A stretch of DNA of 64,000 nucleotides from Thamnaconus septentrionalis (lineage: Eukaryota > Chordata > Actinopteri > Tetraodontiformes > Monacanthidae), in NCBI GenBank assembly GCA_009823395.1, contig CM020502.1, forward strand, positions 14,801,501-14,865,500, in the 5' to 3' direction. The notes below the pieces were generated by a model, which saw nothing but the letters and a program-made list of their open reading frames with translations, was not told where the DNA came from and did no database searches. Position 1 is the stretch's first letter. Each line of letters opens with the position of its first letter. Positions 30,186 to 43,090 of this stretch are shown here, piece by piece. The translations under genes were made by a program, and so were the position numbers.

Positions 30186-30535
30186 TTAGCCGCGTTCAGA
30201 CTGCCAGCCAAAATCCTATGTTGAGCCCATTCAGATTGAAGCCTGGTGGCTCTTTTGTAGTCTGAACTCTCACAAATCACATGAAATCCCATTTTTGCAA
30301 TTGGGATTGAAACCACCTTTGGGAGGCAGTTTCAAATGGCATTTGGACAGATGCGTCTCAGTGTGAACGGCTCCATACACAGCGATGGGCTTTGACTGTC
30401 CGTGATGTCTGAACAGAGCCACATCCCATTTGGACACTTGCTCAATAAAACAGTGTGGACGGTCAGCCCTAAAAACTGGATTTGAGAAGGAATCTGATTT
30501 GAATCAGATTCGCCTGCAGTCTGAACGCAGCCTAA
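30186..30535. mobile_element. MITE with TTAG(G/C)CGCGTTCAGACTG-type ends
   Basis: 'ttagccgcgttcagactg' at the left pairs with 'cagtctgaacgcagcctaa' at the right, with only a small mismatch. It is about 350 bp and non-coding. An AATAAA lies at 30,444. The ends match a common fish hAT-like MITE type (general knowledge). Confidence 0.75.
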
Positions 30536-32541
30536 GGGGTTCGCTGTTCTCCACGTGTGGTTCTGACTTGAGATCAGGTGCGTCACGTTTCAATCAGCTG
30601 TCAAACAGGCTTCACTTCACTTTGTTCTTTACTGGTCAGGAGGCGTCTCACCTCCTCGTGAATTCACCCCAGTCTCGTGAGACATTGACATACGTTCTGC
30701 TTTTTTTTTTTTTTTTTTTTTTTGGAATATTCATGCTGAAACTTGTTTAGGTTTCTATTTTTGAAGTACTGTACTCATGAAATGAGAGCTTTTTTCCCTC
30801 GGCGTTGAAAATCCGGGGAAAAGAGGGAGGGGTGGGAGCACTTTTGTTGAAACAGGCAAGCTTTGTCCCTCCCACCCTGACGCGCACAGTGGGCTTTGTA
30901 TGACAAAAAGAATGACTTGAATTTTTTTTCCTTTTTTTTTTTTTTTTTTTTTTGTCTTTTTTCTCCTAGTCTTGATTTTGCCCTTTTGCGCGACAGTTGT
31001 TGGGCAGTTGTCGGCATTGTGGGACGGCTCCTAGGCTCACGCGGAGCAAAATCACGACGGCTCGTCTCCTCATCGTCCCTCTCCTCCAAACTTGTCCCTG
31101 TTTTTTTTTTTTTTTTTTTTTTCGTTTTTTCGTTTTTTCGCCGGTGGTCATTTATGCACTTTTAAGAGTTGTAACTGTGTAATTGTTGCTGTTTTCCAGA
31201 AATGACCATTTGTTCTCAGATACCTAAGATGACCTTAAAGGTACTTTACGTAGGGTTCATTTGATTATCTCTTCTTTTCTTTTTTTTGTTTTGTTTTCTT
31301 GATTGCATCATTTTTATGAGGTCGTGATTTGACAGAGAAATGTGCTTCATTCGCAAACAACCTTTGCGAAAGGTTGACAAAAAAAACAAAAAAAATAGAG
31401 CCTGCTTGTGGGTTTGTCCGAACATCTTATCCAACTCTCGTCTGTTACTTGTTAAATAGAAGAATTCTCCTCACCCACAAAGTCTTTGGCACCATTTGGC
31501 CACTAAAGAAATGAGTTTACTGGTCTTTGGGTGGTTCTCCGTAGAATTGAATCACCGAGTCTCTAACTTTGGCCCCATCTCCTCCTCCTCGTCCTCCTCA
31601 GCAGATACTCAAGTGCCCTTGAATAAGATGCTCCAGTGGTTCGTGAGGAATCGCCGAGTTTAGAAGATGCTGCTGCGCCCGTCGCCCCCTTCGTCACCCG
31701 AGGTGCCAAAAGCAGTCGTTTGCAACACCAAAAAACAAAACTTTGAGATTTTTAAAACGTTTTTTTTAGCAACCCTTCGCCCCCTACTGGTCAGCCGCTA
31801 TCAATATTTGGCCTATCAACTGCTCATAGCCCCACTGAAGCCCTCTGTGTGACATCACTGTATGCAATAAGGTCACAGTGTGTCGTCGACAGGACGCTGA
31901 TCCGCCTCCTGCGTCGTGCTCCTCACCCACCCGGTGCGTTGGTGTCGCGTCGACCCAGTGCTCAGCACTTTTGTACAGTTGTTGTAAATAGTGGAAGCAG
32001 CAGGAACAGGGACAAAGCCCCACCCCCCCAAACCCCCCACGCCCCCTCACTCCCGCTCTTCGCTCAAAGACAGAATGTGACCCAACGACCACATCTCTCC
32101 AAATCTCGAAAGATCGAGGCCCCGAGCGCGGCTCAGCGCCGCCGTTTCACTCTGTAGCTCGACGGCAGCACTTGACATTTTTACTGTGATTGAATTTTGA
32201 AGTCGAGCCGACGAGGCGTGAGACGCAGGGGAAACTATGAAACGTCGGCGGGCGGAAGGAAAAATTCCCGCCGTTCCGCTCCGGCGGCGACGTTATTTCA
32301 ACGAGTGCTTCTTTAGACTTAGGAAACACAAGTGTAGTGGCATAATACTTCGTACAGTGTGATTCTACAGGGAACGAGGTGCAGCTTGACCTCCACCAGG
32401 TGCTATACAATAAACCAACACAGTCTCATCCAGTTGAACTTGACTCACACACCTTCGTCGATGCAACCGCAGTATGCAAAGCGCTGGGACGGAGCGCCGT
32501 CTGCGCCCGCCGACCGCCCACTGCTCGGTAAAAACAACAGC

Positions 32542-32612
32542 CGTCTCTCTCTCTCTCTCTTTCTCTCTCCCCCTCTCTCTCTCTCTCTCTCTCTCTCTCG
32601 TCCTCTCTCTCT
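32542..32612. repeat. CT-rich microsatellite
   Basis: Interrupted (CT)n tract of about 70 bp. Confidence 0.9.
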
Positions 32613-32926
32613 ATCGCTTCTCTAGAATCTTTCCAACTCCAAATTTTTCATCGCCGACAAAATTTTGACCCGGTGCTGACGGACGCGGTTCTAATTCGAG
32701 TCGCGTCCTCAAAGAGAATCGCGCTTCCTGCCGCTTCCTGCCACCTCCCTTCCTCCCCCCAGCAAAAAAGGCAGTCCAAATAGTTCTTCTTCGTCTTCTC
32801 AGAGAGGATCTTTGCTCGGCCCCTCCGCCTCCCATGTGATGTGGAGCGGGAGGCCGATGTGAAGACGACCTGTGTGACAGGCGCCTCTTTAACCGCAAGT
32901 GTTAAATGTGGTTTCAGTTCTTTTGT

Positions 32927-32982
32927 TTCCTTCCTTCCTTCCTTCCTTCCTTCCTTCCTTCCTTCCTTCCTTCCTTCCTTCC
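32927..32982. repeat. (TTCC)n microsatellite
   Basis: Fourteen uninterrupted tetranucleotide units. Confidence 0.95.
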
Positions 32983-33040
32983 ATCCTTATTCGTAGTTTG
33001 TTTTCCCTTGTCGCTCACCAGCGACCAACTCCCGCCCCTC

Positions 33041-33608
33041 GTGTTGCAGTAGTAGTAGTACTTCAGATCGGTCTTGGTCTCCAGGCCACTTTTCAAGTGT
33101 CTGGGTTTCGTCTCGGACTCAGAGGCATTTTTACTGGGTCTGGGATTGGACGGACTGGGTTTTTTTTTTTTTTTATCCAGACCAGTGGAGACTCAGCCAA
33201 CACTGTAATGACACGGTAATAACAGAAAAGAATCCAGCGGCTGCCGTTATATGCTCTGTTGGTGACACCCAGAGTGACACCCTGCCCCCTTATTCCCAAT
33301 TCAATTGTTTTTGAATTTTATGAAGCAAAGTTGTTGTTTTGAAAATGGTTCAAAATAGTTGGCAAAGCAGCAAAATGTTGAAGAAAATGATTCAAAGACA
33401 TCTTGCTGAAAAGAGATGTTGCTGTTCCATTTATAATTTAACTTGAATTTATAAAAGATACTGGTCATTTTTTTCTCTTTTGTTGCTGTTTTTCTTGGTC
33501 TGGTCTTGGTCTCCAACCCCAAACGTCTTGGTCTGGTCTCGATCTCGATACTCTCTATTCTCCAGAAGGTCTTGGTCTCGGTTGGTGCCATCTTGACTAC
33601 AACGCTAC
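33041..33608 (+). mobile_element. 'Tcttggtctc' family element, copy 1
   Basis: It begins 'gtgttgcagtagtag' and ends 'gccatcttgactacaacgctacc', so its outer ends are short inverted repeats of the GTGTTGTAGT type. It contains 'ggacggactggg', 'gactcagccaacactgtaatgac' and 'gagatgttgctgttccattta', all shared with the copies at 45.8, 46.4 and 49.4 kb. It is non-coding and hAT-like by its ends (inference). Confidence 0.8.
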
Positions 33609-33780
33609 CCCCTCATCGCCCCTCCCCCAGGGCGTCACCAATCTCCGGGAGTTTGGTGGTTATTTATTTTCAACTTTGGCGAAGGAAGCAGTCAAATCGC
33701 ACTTCTTGTACTGTATCGTCTTTGGCGCTTTAGTGACTTGAGGTGCTTCAGTGAGCCAAGTGAAAAGGCTTCATTTTAGC

Positions 33781-33782
<2 letters not shown>

Positions 33783-33811
<29 letters not shown>
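33783..33811. repeat. (GT)n microsatellite
   Basis: About 14 units. Confidence 0.95.
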
Positions 33812-34148
33812 GCCACCAAGGTTCTAAGGACCTTGTCATTTTACTCTTGTGATATTGTGAAGAAAAACAAAATTCTAACAGAATTTTCTCTGGAATCGAC
33901 TCCTCAACATTAACGTTGCCCTGCCGGATTTTTTTTTATCATCATTATTATTATTATTTTCATTCCCGGAGCTTCCCTCTGGTGAGTGCGTGCGATCCCG
34001 GGTGGGGGTGGGGGATAGAGGGGTGGAATCGGCCGACAATCAACCCAGCCGTCAGAATATGCAAGTTGTGCGTCTGTTGTGGTACCGACGTCTCTTCGCG
34101 GTCCTGCAGTACGTCAACATGATCGTCCGTCTGTTACTCGCATCAATA

Positions 34149-34586
34149 GCTGCGCTTCCATGACAGTTTTTAGCAAAATATAAGCGATATTTCTAACATT
34201 TCAACAAAATAAAATTGCGATTTGCAGGTGTTTCCATTGAATGGTGTGAAGAGCATAAGCCGCCATTCTGGTCAAGTCTCGTCCTGCGAGACCCCGCTGT
34301 GAGGAGGATGGAGGTACATTATGCGTTTTGGAGCAAGGTTCTGAATATTTCGACCATTCTTGCTGTCGAGAATGGTGACGTGTGACCTGTAAATGCGAAA
34401 AAAAGTGTTTCCATGAGACTTTTGTGACATACCTCTGTATGGATACGTCTGAAAAAGCACCTCATGAGAGCGTCAAAACCTTTTAGCCATATTTGAGAGG
34501 TTTTTCCAAGTTGAGCTGTTTCCATCACCAGTTTTTTATTGCCATATTTAGGTTTTGCACAATTCTAGGGTCATGGAAACGCAGCT
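34149..34586. mobile_element. GCTGCGTTTCCATGAC MITE, copy 1
   Basis: Terminal inverted repeats GCTGCG(C/T)TTCCATGAC at the left and GTCATGGAAACGCAGC at the right, both flanked by TA, the expected duplication for a Tc1/mariner-type insertion. It is about 438 bp and non-coding. A second copy lies at 44,091-44,527. Confidence 0.8.
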
Positions 34587-35011
34587 ACTATCGATTGTCA
34601 GCAGAAACCGTTTTGAATCCCCATCCATCCCTTCAGAAACACCAGCGTTGTGCGCTTTACCATTTTTCAGTGTTTTCTTTGTTCTTCTTTGTGATTGGCT
34701 GGTGCAGAGCGTGATGTGAACTCTAGGACATCCAGTGCAGCTCCAGGCCTCTCCAAGCTTTGCCGCACAGTCAGACTGTCGAGCAGCAGCTGGTGGCTCA
34801 ATATGTTGGGTTTTTGTTTCTGTTTTTTGTTTTTTGACATGTTTTTGTGCGTTTGTTGCCGTTGCTGTCGTCGTTAAGGGCCGTTTTGTGCACCTTCACG
34901 AGTGTGTGAATCTTCCTGCAGTCGCCCCCTGGTGTCGGGAGGTCCTCCTGCTTTGGACCATTTTCAGACTGAGAGCAAGGAAGCTACACCAATCTCGCGA
35001 TTCTCCAACAA

Positions 35012-35304
35012 CAGTGTTTTTCAACCACTGGGCCGCGAAAATTATCCAATTTCACTTAATTGGTCTAAAAAAACAATGTTGCATTCCCTTGTGGAGTGAC
35101 TGTGCTTTCAAAAGAATGTGAGGATATCAGCTTTGTGTGCATCTAAACAGACCTAGGTGTCACACTAAGTAAATGAAGAGACAATAGTGTCATTATTTGG
35201 CTGAAAAGTGTCATTTTTTTAATAATATTTTGGGTTGGAGGTTTGCCATGGGATTTTTTTCAATGTAAAATGTGTCGTGGCTGAGATAAGGTTGAAAAAC
35301 ACTG
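35012..35304. mobile_element. hAT-like MITE with CAGTGTTTTTCAACC ends
   Basis: CAGTGTTTTTCAACC at 35,012 is the reverse complement of GGTTGAAAAACACTG ending at 35,304. It is about 293 bp and non-coding. Confidence 0.8.
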
Positions 35305-35312
35305 CGCTAACA

Positions 35313-35842
35313 CAGTGCTTCTCAACTGGTGGAGTGTCAGGAGCCACGTTTCATACCTGAAGTCATGAAGTTGCGACACAGATTTATTGCACAAAAAACA
35401 ATAATGCTGGTCCACTTCCTGCCATGTGTACTAAAGAAATTATGAAATTGATTGAATTGTGTGTCCTGCAAAATAAATGCCCAACATTTTCTATATAAAC
35501 ATATATATATAAACTACCAGTCAAAGGTTTAGACACACCTGTTTCTTCTTTATCTTGAAGACATTAAATACATGACCAAGATATGTGGATTAATGTGGCA
35601 AAAGAAAAAAATGTTAAAAACCCAAATATGTTCTGTTCTGTATATTTTATATAAGGGTGGCTATTGTAGATCATCAAATATAAAACTTGTTGAGTTATTT
35701 CACTCGCCTTGAGTGACAATCTGCAATGTCCATAGTCAATGTGTTCAAACTTTTGACTGGTAGTGTGTATATGTATTAAAATTTCCCACGAAGCCACAAG
35801 CCAATCAAAACAGGTCCACGACCCACCAGTTGAGAAACGCTG
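35313..35842. mobile_element. hAT-like MITE with CAGTGCTTCTCAACTGGTGG ends, interrupted
   Basis: 'cagtgcttctcaactggtgg' at the left pairs with 'cccaccagttgagaaacgctg' at the right. It starts 8 bp after the previous MITE. A Tc1-like element sits inside it (35,511-35,768). An uninterrupted relative is present at 51,366-51,609. Confidence 0.8.
35511..35768. mobile_element. Tc1/mariner-like MITE nested in the preceding element
   Basis: Left end 'actaccagtcaaaggtttag' and right end 'gttcaaacttttgactggta' are inverted repeats of the ACTACCAGTCAAAAGTTTG type known from fish Tc1-like elements. It is about 258 bp, too short for a transposase. The corresponding place in the copy at 51.4 kb is empty. 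Confidence 0.85.
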
Positions 35843-36314
35843 CCCTCACACAACCCTGCGTCTCCGTGTCTCCGCTTCACCGCTTCACTTTGACCCTTGA
35901 AAAGGATCGGTTCAGTCTTCTGCAGCCTTCCGCTGGCACTCGCCAGTCACTCAGCCATTATTGTTTTGTTTTTTCTTTTCTTTATTTAAATCAGTTCATC
36001 CCCCAGGGCTCGCCCCTGCTGTTCCAGAGTGAGTCAGACTGAACCTGATTGCAGCGGGACTCGCAGTATTCGTCCCCAGTATTCCGCCACCTCTGCCAGT
36101 ATCGAACAGTCGCGGCCGTGGTTGAAATGGTACGACTGGTTCTGGCAAACACCCTTCACAGTCAGCGGTCGGAACAGGAACAGACGGGAAACGACCCGCT
36201 GGCTCCAACATGTTGAACTTCCTGATCAGTGATGATCCTGATTGGCTGCGTCGCATTTGCGTTTTTCCCCCCCTGTGTTTTAACTCTGGGTTGTTCACTG
36301 ACCCGCGCGGCCTG

Positions 36315-36855
36315 AAGGTCCTGACACACCAGGAGCGAATTCAAGTCAATGCAACCTTACACACTGGCTGCCAATTTCCACCAAGTGAAAGAGTGACTAT
36401 TTTACGTTTATTTTTTCACTCTTGTGTCGAATTTGCGGAGGCGAAACGGCGAACGGCTGGATCTCTGACCAATCAAAGTGATGTTGGCATGTCGATGACG
36501 TCACATCAGAACTCTCCTGGCTGCATCAGCCCTGGTCCACATTCATTCATCATGAGCCAGAGTTTGAAATTTCACTGGCTAAACTTTGAGCTCCTGGATG
36601 GTTTTGTTGAACTCAGCCATTTCCTCTCTCAAGAATATTGGGCGAACCCAAAGACTTCTTTTCTTTTTCTTTTTTTAATCCAACCATCACTTGAGGATGT
36701 AGTCGACTCCATCGTTTCTCCTTCGCCAAACTTTTTTCGCTTAGCGAATTTTAGACGCATATTCGCCTCACGCTTGGTGTGTACAGGAAAGATTCGCACT
36801 TTTGCCTTGTGCGAATTGCGTCGCTTGGCCTACAGGCCGGTGTGTAAGGACCTTT
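36315..36855. mobile_element. MITE with AAGGTCCT(G/T)ACACACC ends
   Basis: 'aaggtcctgacacacc' at the left pairs with 'ggtgtgtaaggacctt' at the right. The interior is rich in 'gcgaatt' and 'attcgc' motifs on both strands. The 241-residue open frame running over it (36,210-36,935) is a by-product and has no protein family features. Confidence 0.75.
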
Positions 36856-38700
36856 GGAGCGACGGGTCTTTTGCAGTGCAGCAGACTTGTGTGGAACCCA
36901 GCAAACCTGCGCTTTTTCAGACTGTTTTCTCTTGATATAAAAAAGGGTGTGAAGCTTTTTGTGGTGTGAGGTGGGCGCTTCATCTCCTCCACGTCCTTCG
37001 CTTTGACTGTGGAAGTAGGGTGACGCATGCTGTGACCCCCACCACCTCTCTGGAGTGTGTAGCAGTAACGTCGCTGCAGCGTCTGTTACGCTTGAAACGA
37101 TCGACTTTCTTCTTTCTTCTTTTCAAACAAAGACTTTGAAGGCCTCTCGTGGTTCCTACCTGGAGTGAAGGTCCATCCTGTTACAACCCAAGAGGGCGCT
37201 AGTGCCACCAGCCTCACTGGCTCATGTATCTATCACTGCCAAGGTTCTGTGTTTAAGCTGAGGCCCATTGACACCACCACCACCACCACCAAGCCTCTGT
37301 GTGTTTGTCTATTCATTGTATTTTGATGTTATTGTGTGCAGAAACTCTTGCCCATGTGGAGTGTTCTTTTGGGTTTTTTTTGGAGGGGACCCAGACAGGA
37401 ATAATTGACAGCCCGTGTTTGAAGCGAGTGGGGGGGGGGGGGAGGTGCTCAAGCTGTGCAACGGTGCTTTTCTGGGTCTCCTTGGCATCAGCCCGGGTCA
37501 GGAATAGATTCTGACGAGGCCTCGTTCTGACAAACTTCTGCTTCATCTTCTTCGTCTTCGTCTTCTTCTTCCTACTCTTCCTCGCAGTTAAATGGGTCTC
37601 GTTCTTTGCGTCCGGGTTGCTCCGAGGCCACTCCTGGGGTTTCTCTCGGCGTCAGAGCCACTTTTCGCGGCTGCACTGCCAGCAATAAGGACCAACAACA
37701 GCGAGAGTCTGCAAGATGTCTTCTGAAACCCAGTGTTCCTCAGTTGTTCGCTCCTCTTCTTCTTCTCTTGTCTACTTTGCTTGTCACTGGAGTCATTCAG
37801 TCTAAAAGAGCACTTCTACCCCCCACCACCACCTTCTCTGTCCCCTCCATCATGTTTGCGCCCTTGAATTTTTTCCGCGTCATAAAGATTTAAGGTTCGC
37901 CCAAACCTAAATTGATGTATTTTGAGTAAAAATGTGCAATATCTGCCTCCAAACTGCTCTGGAGTGAAAGTAGCAAAAATGAAACAAACAAACAAAAAAC
38001 TCAAAACACTCGAGCAAAGGAACAGAGTTGTTTGAGTGGTGATTAACGGCACTTGGGTGAATTATTAGGATTTGTTTCATTCCTTCAGCGACTCTAGCGA
38101 AAGCCGAAGATTCTATTTTGAGCTCCGATAGTTTTGTGTCAGTCCAGCAAAAAGAAACATGAAATTTTTCTCCCTGCTGGACGCACACGGAGCCGAAAGG
38201 TTTGCAGCCTGCACGGCTTTAAAAGAATTTCTCTCCATAAGAAAGAAAAAGCAAATGATGGCTTTTTAGAGTCGGGAGGAACAGAGAAAGACGGTCGGTT
38301 CTAAAGGAAGGTGACAAAACGTCGTGAACTCTGATCAGGTGATGATTCGACTAGAAAACCAACAGCCCCGAATTTGCCATGGAAGTGAATTATTCACCGT
38401 TTGAAACAGCAGCGTCGGGTCTCCTGCCCCTCCCCCCCTCCTTCGCTCCGGCCTTTTCTTTCTTACCAAGTATTAAAACAGATAGAAACGCCTGTAAAAT
38501 CAGAATGGAACTCACCTTTTTAATTTTTCTCCTTCTCTTGTCTTCTATTTTCTGTCCTGTTTTTCGTATTTTTATTCCATCATACACGTGGAGCCCATTG
38601 ACTATTGTGTGCTTCAGGATTGAAAGAAGAAAACAAAAATATGATTTTTTTTTTCAGTCATTAATTCTGAATCTCGTTTCTGTTTGTTGTATTATGTCTG

Positions 38701-38740
38701 AATAAAGGTTTTAATACTGTATGTGGCGTGTGGTCTCATT
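38701..38740 (+). terminator. Strong candidate poly(A) signal
   Basis: AATAAA at 38,701-38,706 is followed by 'ctgtatgtggcgtgtggtct', a GT-rich downstream element at the usual distance, and is preceded by a T-rich stretch. It looks like the 3' end of a + strand transcript, either a long rxrb 3' UTR or a separate non-coding RNA. Confidence 0.5.
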
Positions 38741-40595
38741 TATTCACCACAAATCACTTCTTCTTTTCAAAGGAATCCAAAATGACAGTGGAAAATTGCA
38801 TGAAGTTGACCTTCAAGTTTAATCCAAATGAGTGAATCTCAGTCGTTTTTATAGGATTTTGCATTAAAACATTTGTTAAGTGTCGGTTTAATAAACGTCT
38901 GCTTGAAGCTGCGGTGCAGAGACACTAGCGCTCGCTCCTCAGTCCAGCAGGACCCCAGGGCCTCCGGTGGCCGCTGGCATTGCACTCCCACCCTTCGTCC
39001 ACTAGAGGGAGTGCCTTCCTCTTGTCCTGTCCAGAGTGAAACGCTGCGATAGCCGCGTTTTCTAGCCTGCGTCGGGGGCGTCTCACCTCGCTGCCCACTC
39101 AGTTCACTCAGCAGCCAACAGAGTCCAACATCTCATCTCCACAATTCTGAGGTGTAGAAATAGAAATATGGTTTTTTATTTATTAGAAATAATCAGCAAC
39201 ATATTGGCTGTTTTTGTGGGTCAACAGTTTTTATTTGCTTGTTTGTTTTAACCATTTATAAGATGTTGTTCTGATGTGAAGCACAATTGAAAATCTTAAA
39301 TACTAACTGATCAAAGTATCTTTACTTAACAACTGATTTTCATGCAGTGTGATGTGCAGTTGACACCCACAGGGTCTCCTTTCGTTTGCTCATCCATTGG
39401 AAGAGTGAAATTAGCACCGTTTAGCAATTATCATATATTTGGGAGCCTTGTTCATTTTAAAGAGCAAAGTCTCATTTTCAAATGATTTGCTGCAACTGGA
39501 AGACAGTCTGGATAAAGTTTTCATATTCTTCGTGAAGAGAAAAAGGAAAGTGACCCAAGCACACTGACTTGAGTTCAGTTGCGATGTCAAGAAAGCAAAT
39601 GCTTCATCTCCACCTTCTCAGGTCTCCTAATGGTTGTTCCCACTTTGTCTCCCCCTCCTTGCTGCTGCTGCCACACTGGACCTCTCTCTCTCTCTCTCCC
39701 TCTCTCCTCACCACAGTTCTTTCTGCCTCCTCAGACGCTCCGGGGCGTCCTTCCTCCTTCCTCCTCCCTCCTTGGCCTCCTCCTGGCTCCAAACCCTCCT
39801 CTACCTCCTTCTCCCTCTGATATCTCACCCTGCTCACTCCTCCCCTCGGAGCTGCAGAAAGGCACCTTTATACGAGGCCTCCAAATTCCTCCTTATTTAT
39901 ACCTCGCAACTGTACTTTTTTTTCTCGGCAGGTAAATGTTTTTGCTGAGCGCTGGCTAAATTGCGCGTCTTTGAAGCGATCACCGTCGAGACCCCCGGTG
40001 ATTTCTGGAGGGTTGAAGGATCCCACATCGCATTCATTCACACACAGCACACACCTGAACCTTTATTGAGTGTGCAGGGAAAATGCTGTAGAAAAAAAAA
40101 TGTGCAGCTGTCAGGTGCGTTCGCTGCTCACTGTAATTTTCTGCTCTTCCAGTAGATCAGCGGTATCACACTGCAAGTGCTCATCTGATCCAACCAGACA
40201 TTAGCTTTGCATAAATGTCTTTGGCAGCGTGGACAAAAACTATTATTTGTTTATATCTTTGCTTTGACCTCTGGAGGCAGCTGCTATTAGCAGAGTCGCC
40301 TGTTCTGATTGGTTGGCAGCTGTTCCCGGCCAGTCAGCGTCTCTTCAACACGAGGGAGGCAAAAGCCGCAAAAAAAAAAAAAGCCAAAAAAAAACCTTGT
40401 GCCAACAGCAATGTGAAAGTTTTGCTGAGGACTGGAAGATCTGAGTGGAGGCTGCTGCTGCTGCTGCTGTTGTGTTTGAATGATGATTCTATGATTTAGT
40501 TTTATGAGGTGTTGCTTTCGCACAATCTAGAATTGAAATATAACATTTTATGTGCAGCTGTCCTGCGGAGACGCCAAAAATATTCACATTCTGTA

Positions 40596-41280
40596 CTTCG
40601 CTAAAAGTACGGATACTTGTGTTTAAAAAAAAAACTCTTTTAAAAGTAAAAGTACTGGCTCGACTCTTTCACTCAAGTAAAGTAAGAGAGTGAAGGTTAT
40701 GAAATGTACTTAAGTAATAAGTTGTGACAGAATAATCTGGACTAAAGTGACCAGCGGCCTTCATGAGCATCTGAATTATTTTCAAAAGCTTTGGTACTTT
40801 CAGTAGTAAATGTTTTTCTTGTTTTAACTGCAGCACAACCAAACTGTAATTATTTGTAATTACATTATTGAGTGTTGACACTTTCATTAACGAAAACAAG
40901 TGTTATTTTCTACATGTTTAATTTTCTCTGTACCAAAAAAACGTACTGAAAGTTGAGGTTCTATAAAGTAATCTGTTACTAAAATATCATTCACCTTTTT
41001 TCATAGTGGAAATAGCTCCACAAGCAATAACAACTAGAATAATACATAATACTGTAAGTGAATTACTTTGAACAGGATGTCCACCTTCTAAACATAAAAA
41101 AGTGAGTTTTTGCAATGTGAGGAGAAGAAAGTACAGATATTTGTGTACAAATATACGGAGAAGAGTAAAAAGTCATCTGAAAAAGAAATACTAAAGCAAA
41201 GTAGGAGGTACCTGATAAAAATATTACACTGAGATACAGTAACAAAGTATTTGTACTTTGTAACTTCCAATCTCTGCCGA
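40596..41280. mobile_element. Old DNA-transposon-like repeat rich in 'aaagtac' motifs
   Basis: It begins 'gtacttcgctaaaagtacgg', carries 'aaagtaaaagtactggctcgact' and 'aagtacttaagtaata'-type text, and ends 'agtaacaaagtatttgtactttg'. This style of sequence is common in fish repeats. The boundaries are approximate. Confidence 0.45.
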
Positions 41281-41951
41281 CTGTCCTAAGCAGCTCCTTT
41301 TGCAACTGTTGACATCAGCGTGCTGAGTGGAAGCGTCTTCTTTGCAGACCTGTTGTTGTCTTGTTGCATCTGAACTGTACAGACAGTTGTGATGGGTGGG
41401 GGTGAGGTGGGGTGAGGTGTGGTGAGGGGGGCAGGAGGGGGGGGCAAAAACCTAGTGGAATAACTAGTGACAACATTTAGCGAGGCCAAATTGCTGGTCA
41501 GCCGCGGTCCTTGTGTTCTGGCAGCTGTAATGACACCCTCTGGTTTGGGGAATACACAGAGCGTGTTTGAGCTGGGATCCACTCAGACGACTGAGAACAT
41601 CCCAGAGACAAGCTAAATCTGGGTGACATTAAAAATGGCCGCCACAGAAAGTATATGCTCCGGCGCGGTCGGCCGCGCTTTATAATCATGGCGGGATGTC
41701 AGATAAAAATATGCCCGAGCGAGGGATGGAAGAAATGCTTCAGAAATACCTCACCGTGGGATGGACCAGTCTCACAGCTGGTGGTGCTCAGTCCTTTAAG
41801 ATGCACAACTGGAAAACAGTTGTTGGAAGCTGAACTGTACGCAAAAGTTTTGGATGAGGGCTGAACCCTGTTTCCCTGCTTAGCTCCACCCCACATTGAG
41901 GCATGAGTTGACCCAGTCAATTCAAAAATGATTAAAACTGTGTTTTCCCAT

Positions 41952-41952
<1 letters not shown>

Positions 41953-42025
<73 letters not shown>
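41953..42025. repeat. (AGAT)n microsatellite
   Basis: About 18 uninterrupted units. Confidence 0.95.
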
Positions 42026-42259
42026 CCGGTACTTTATTTCTACCTATCAGGTGTCACGGCACACAAAAAAGCCGTTTCACAATAGACAATGAAATACGCA
42101 GACATCATAAATGACAACAGCAGACAAAGGCAGTGAGATCAAGTGGCTCAACAATGTTTTCATTGTTCTTCCCATTGGATGCAACTGAGCCTATGAGAAA
42201 AATCCACTATAGAGTTAAGTTGCCGGATATTCACAATGTTGACAAGAGGAACAGATAGA

Positions 42260-42262
<3 letters not shown>

Positions 42263-42336
<74 letters not shown>
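42263..42336. repeat. (GT)n microsatellite
   Basis: 37 uninterrupted dinucleotide units. Confidence 0.95.
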
Positions 42337-42337
<1 letters not shown>

Positions 42338-42849
42338 GACTGGGTGCCAGCAGTGAACGTGAGAGACGGGTCTTTGAAGGAGAGCATGAGATGAGGACGG
42401 CAAACAGGGGAAGCGGAGCAGGAAGAGGGAGGAGGCCGGTGTTTTCATCTCTCTGCATTACACTCACTGGCTCCACTGCTGCTGCAGTCATGTTGTGTCA
42501 GCAACAGTGATTGGCCCGGATGGGACGAGCTTGAACGCCGAGATGAAAAGCTCAACAATGGACCAGCCTGACAGACGGAGAGAAAAAAAAACTCCAGGCC
42601 AGGCCACAACATCTTGGATTGTTCTTCCTCGTTGGTTTTGCGTGACCTCATTAACCGGCTGCTGGGCGAAGACCTGCAGGCGTGCACGTTGTGAAAATCA
42701 AGTGGTGTTCTTTTTGATCTTTGTTGTGACTCAGGCTGCAGCAACAACATTTTCTTCGGCCTCGTCCTCCACCATCACATCTCTGACTTTCATCTCTTCC
42801 ACTCTTCCTCTGTTGCCTCCCAGCGTGTTCCTGTGCTGATGCTTTCTAA

Positions 42850-43059
42850 TAGCGATGCACCAATACCACTTTATTACAGAGCGAGTAGGGTACGAGTACT
42901 TGCATTCCAGTACTCACCGATAACAAGTACTCAATAAAGCCATTACACATTATAAAATTACAACACAATAACAAAACATATATATATTCATATATACATA
43001 TATATGTATATATAAATGTGTATGTGTGTGTGTGTGTGTGTATATATATACATACATAC

Positions 43060-43090
<31 letters not shown>

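Larger units (their letters stand above)
28725..38720 (+). other. rxrb downstream region or long 3' UTR
   Basis: No coding exons are seen. AATAAA signals occur at 29,514, 30,444, 32,409 and 38,701. The first two lie in transposon remnants. The last is the best, being followed within 40 bp by a GT-rich element. Several MITEs, a (TTCC)n, a CT-rich and a GT tract occur. The part 36,860-38,720 is nearly free of repeats. Whether rxrb is polyadenylated early or reads through to 38.7 kb cannot be settled here. Confidence 0.45.

Noticed and set aside
36210..36935. 241-residue open frame
   Set aside because: It runs across a MITE with inverted ends, has no domain features and no splice or promoter context.
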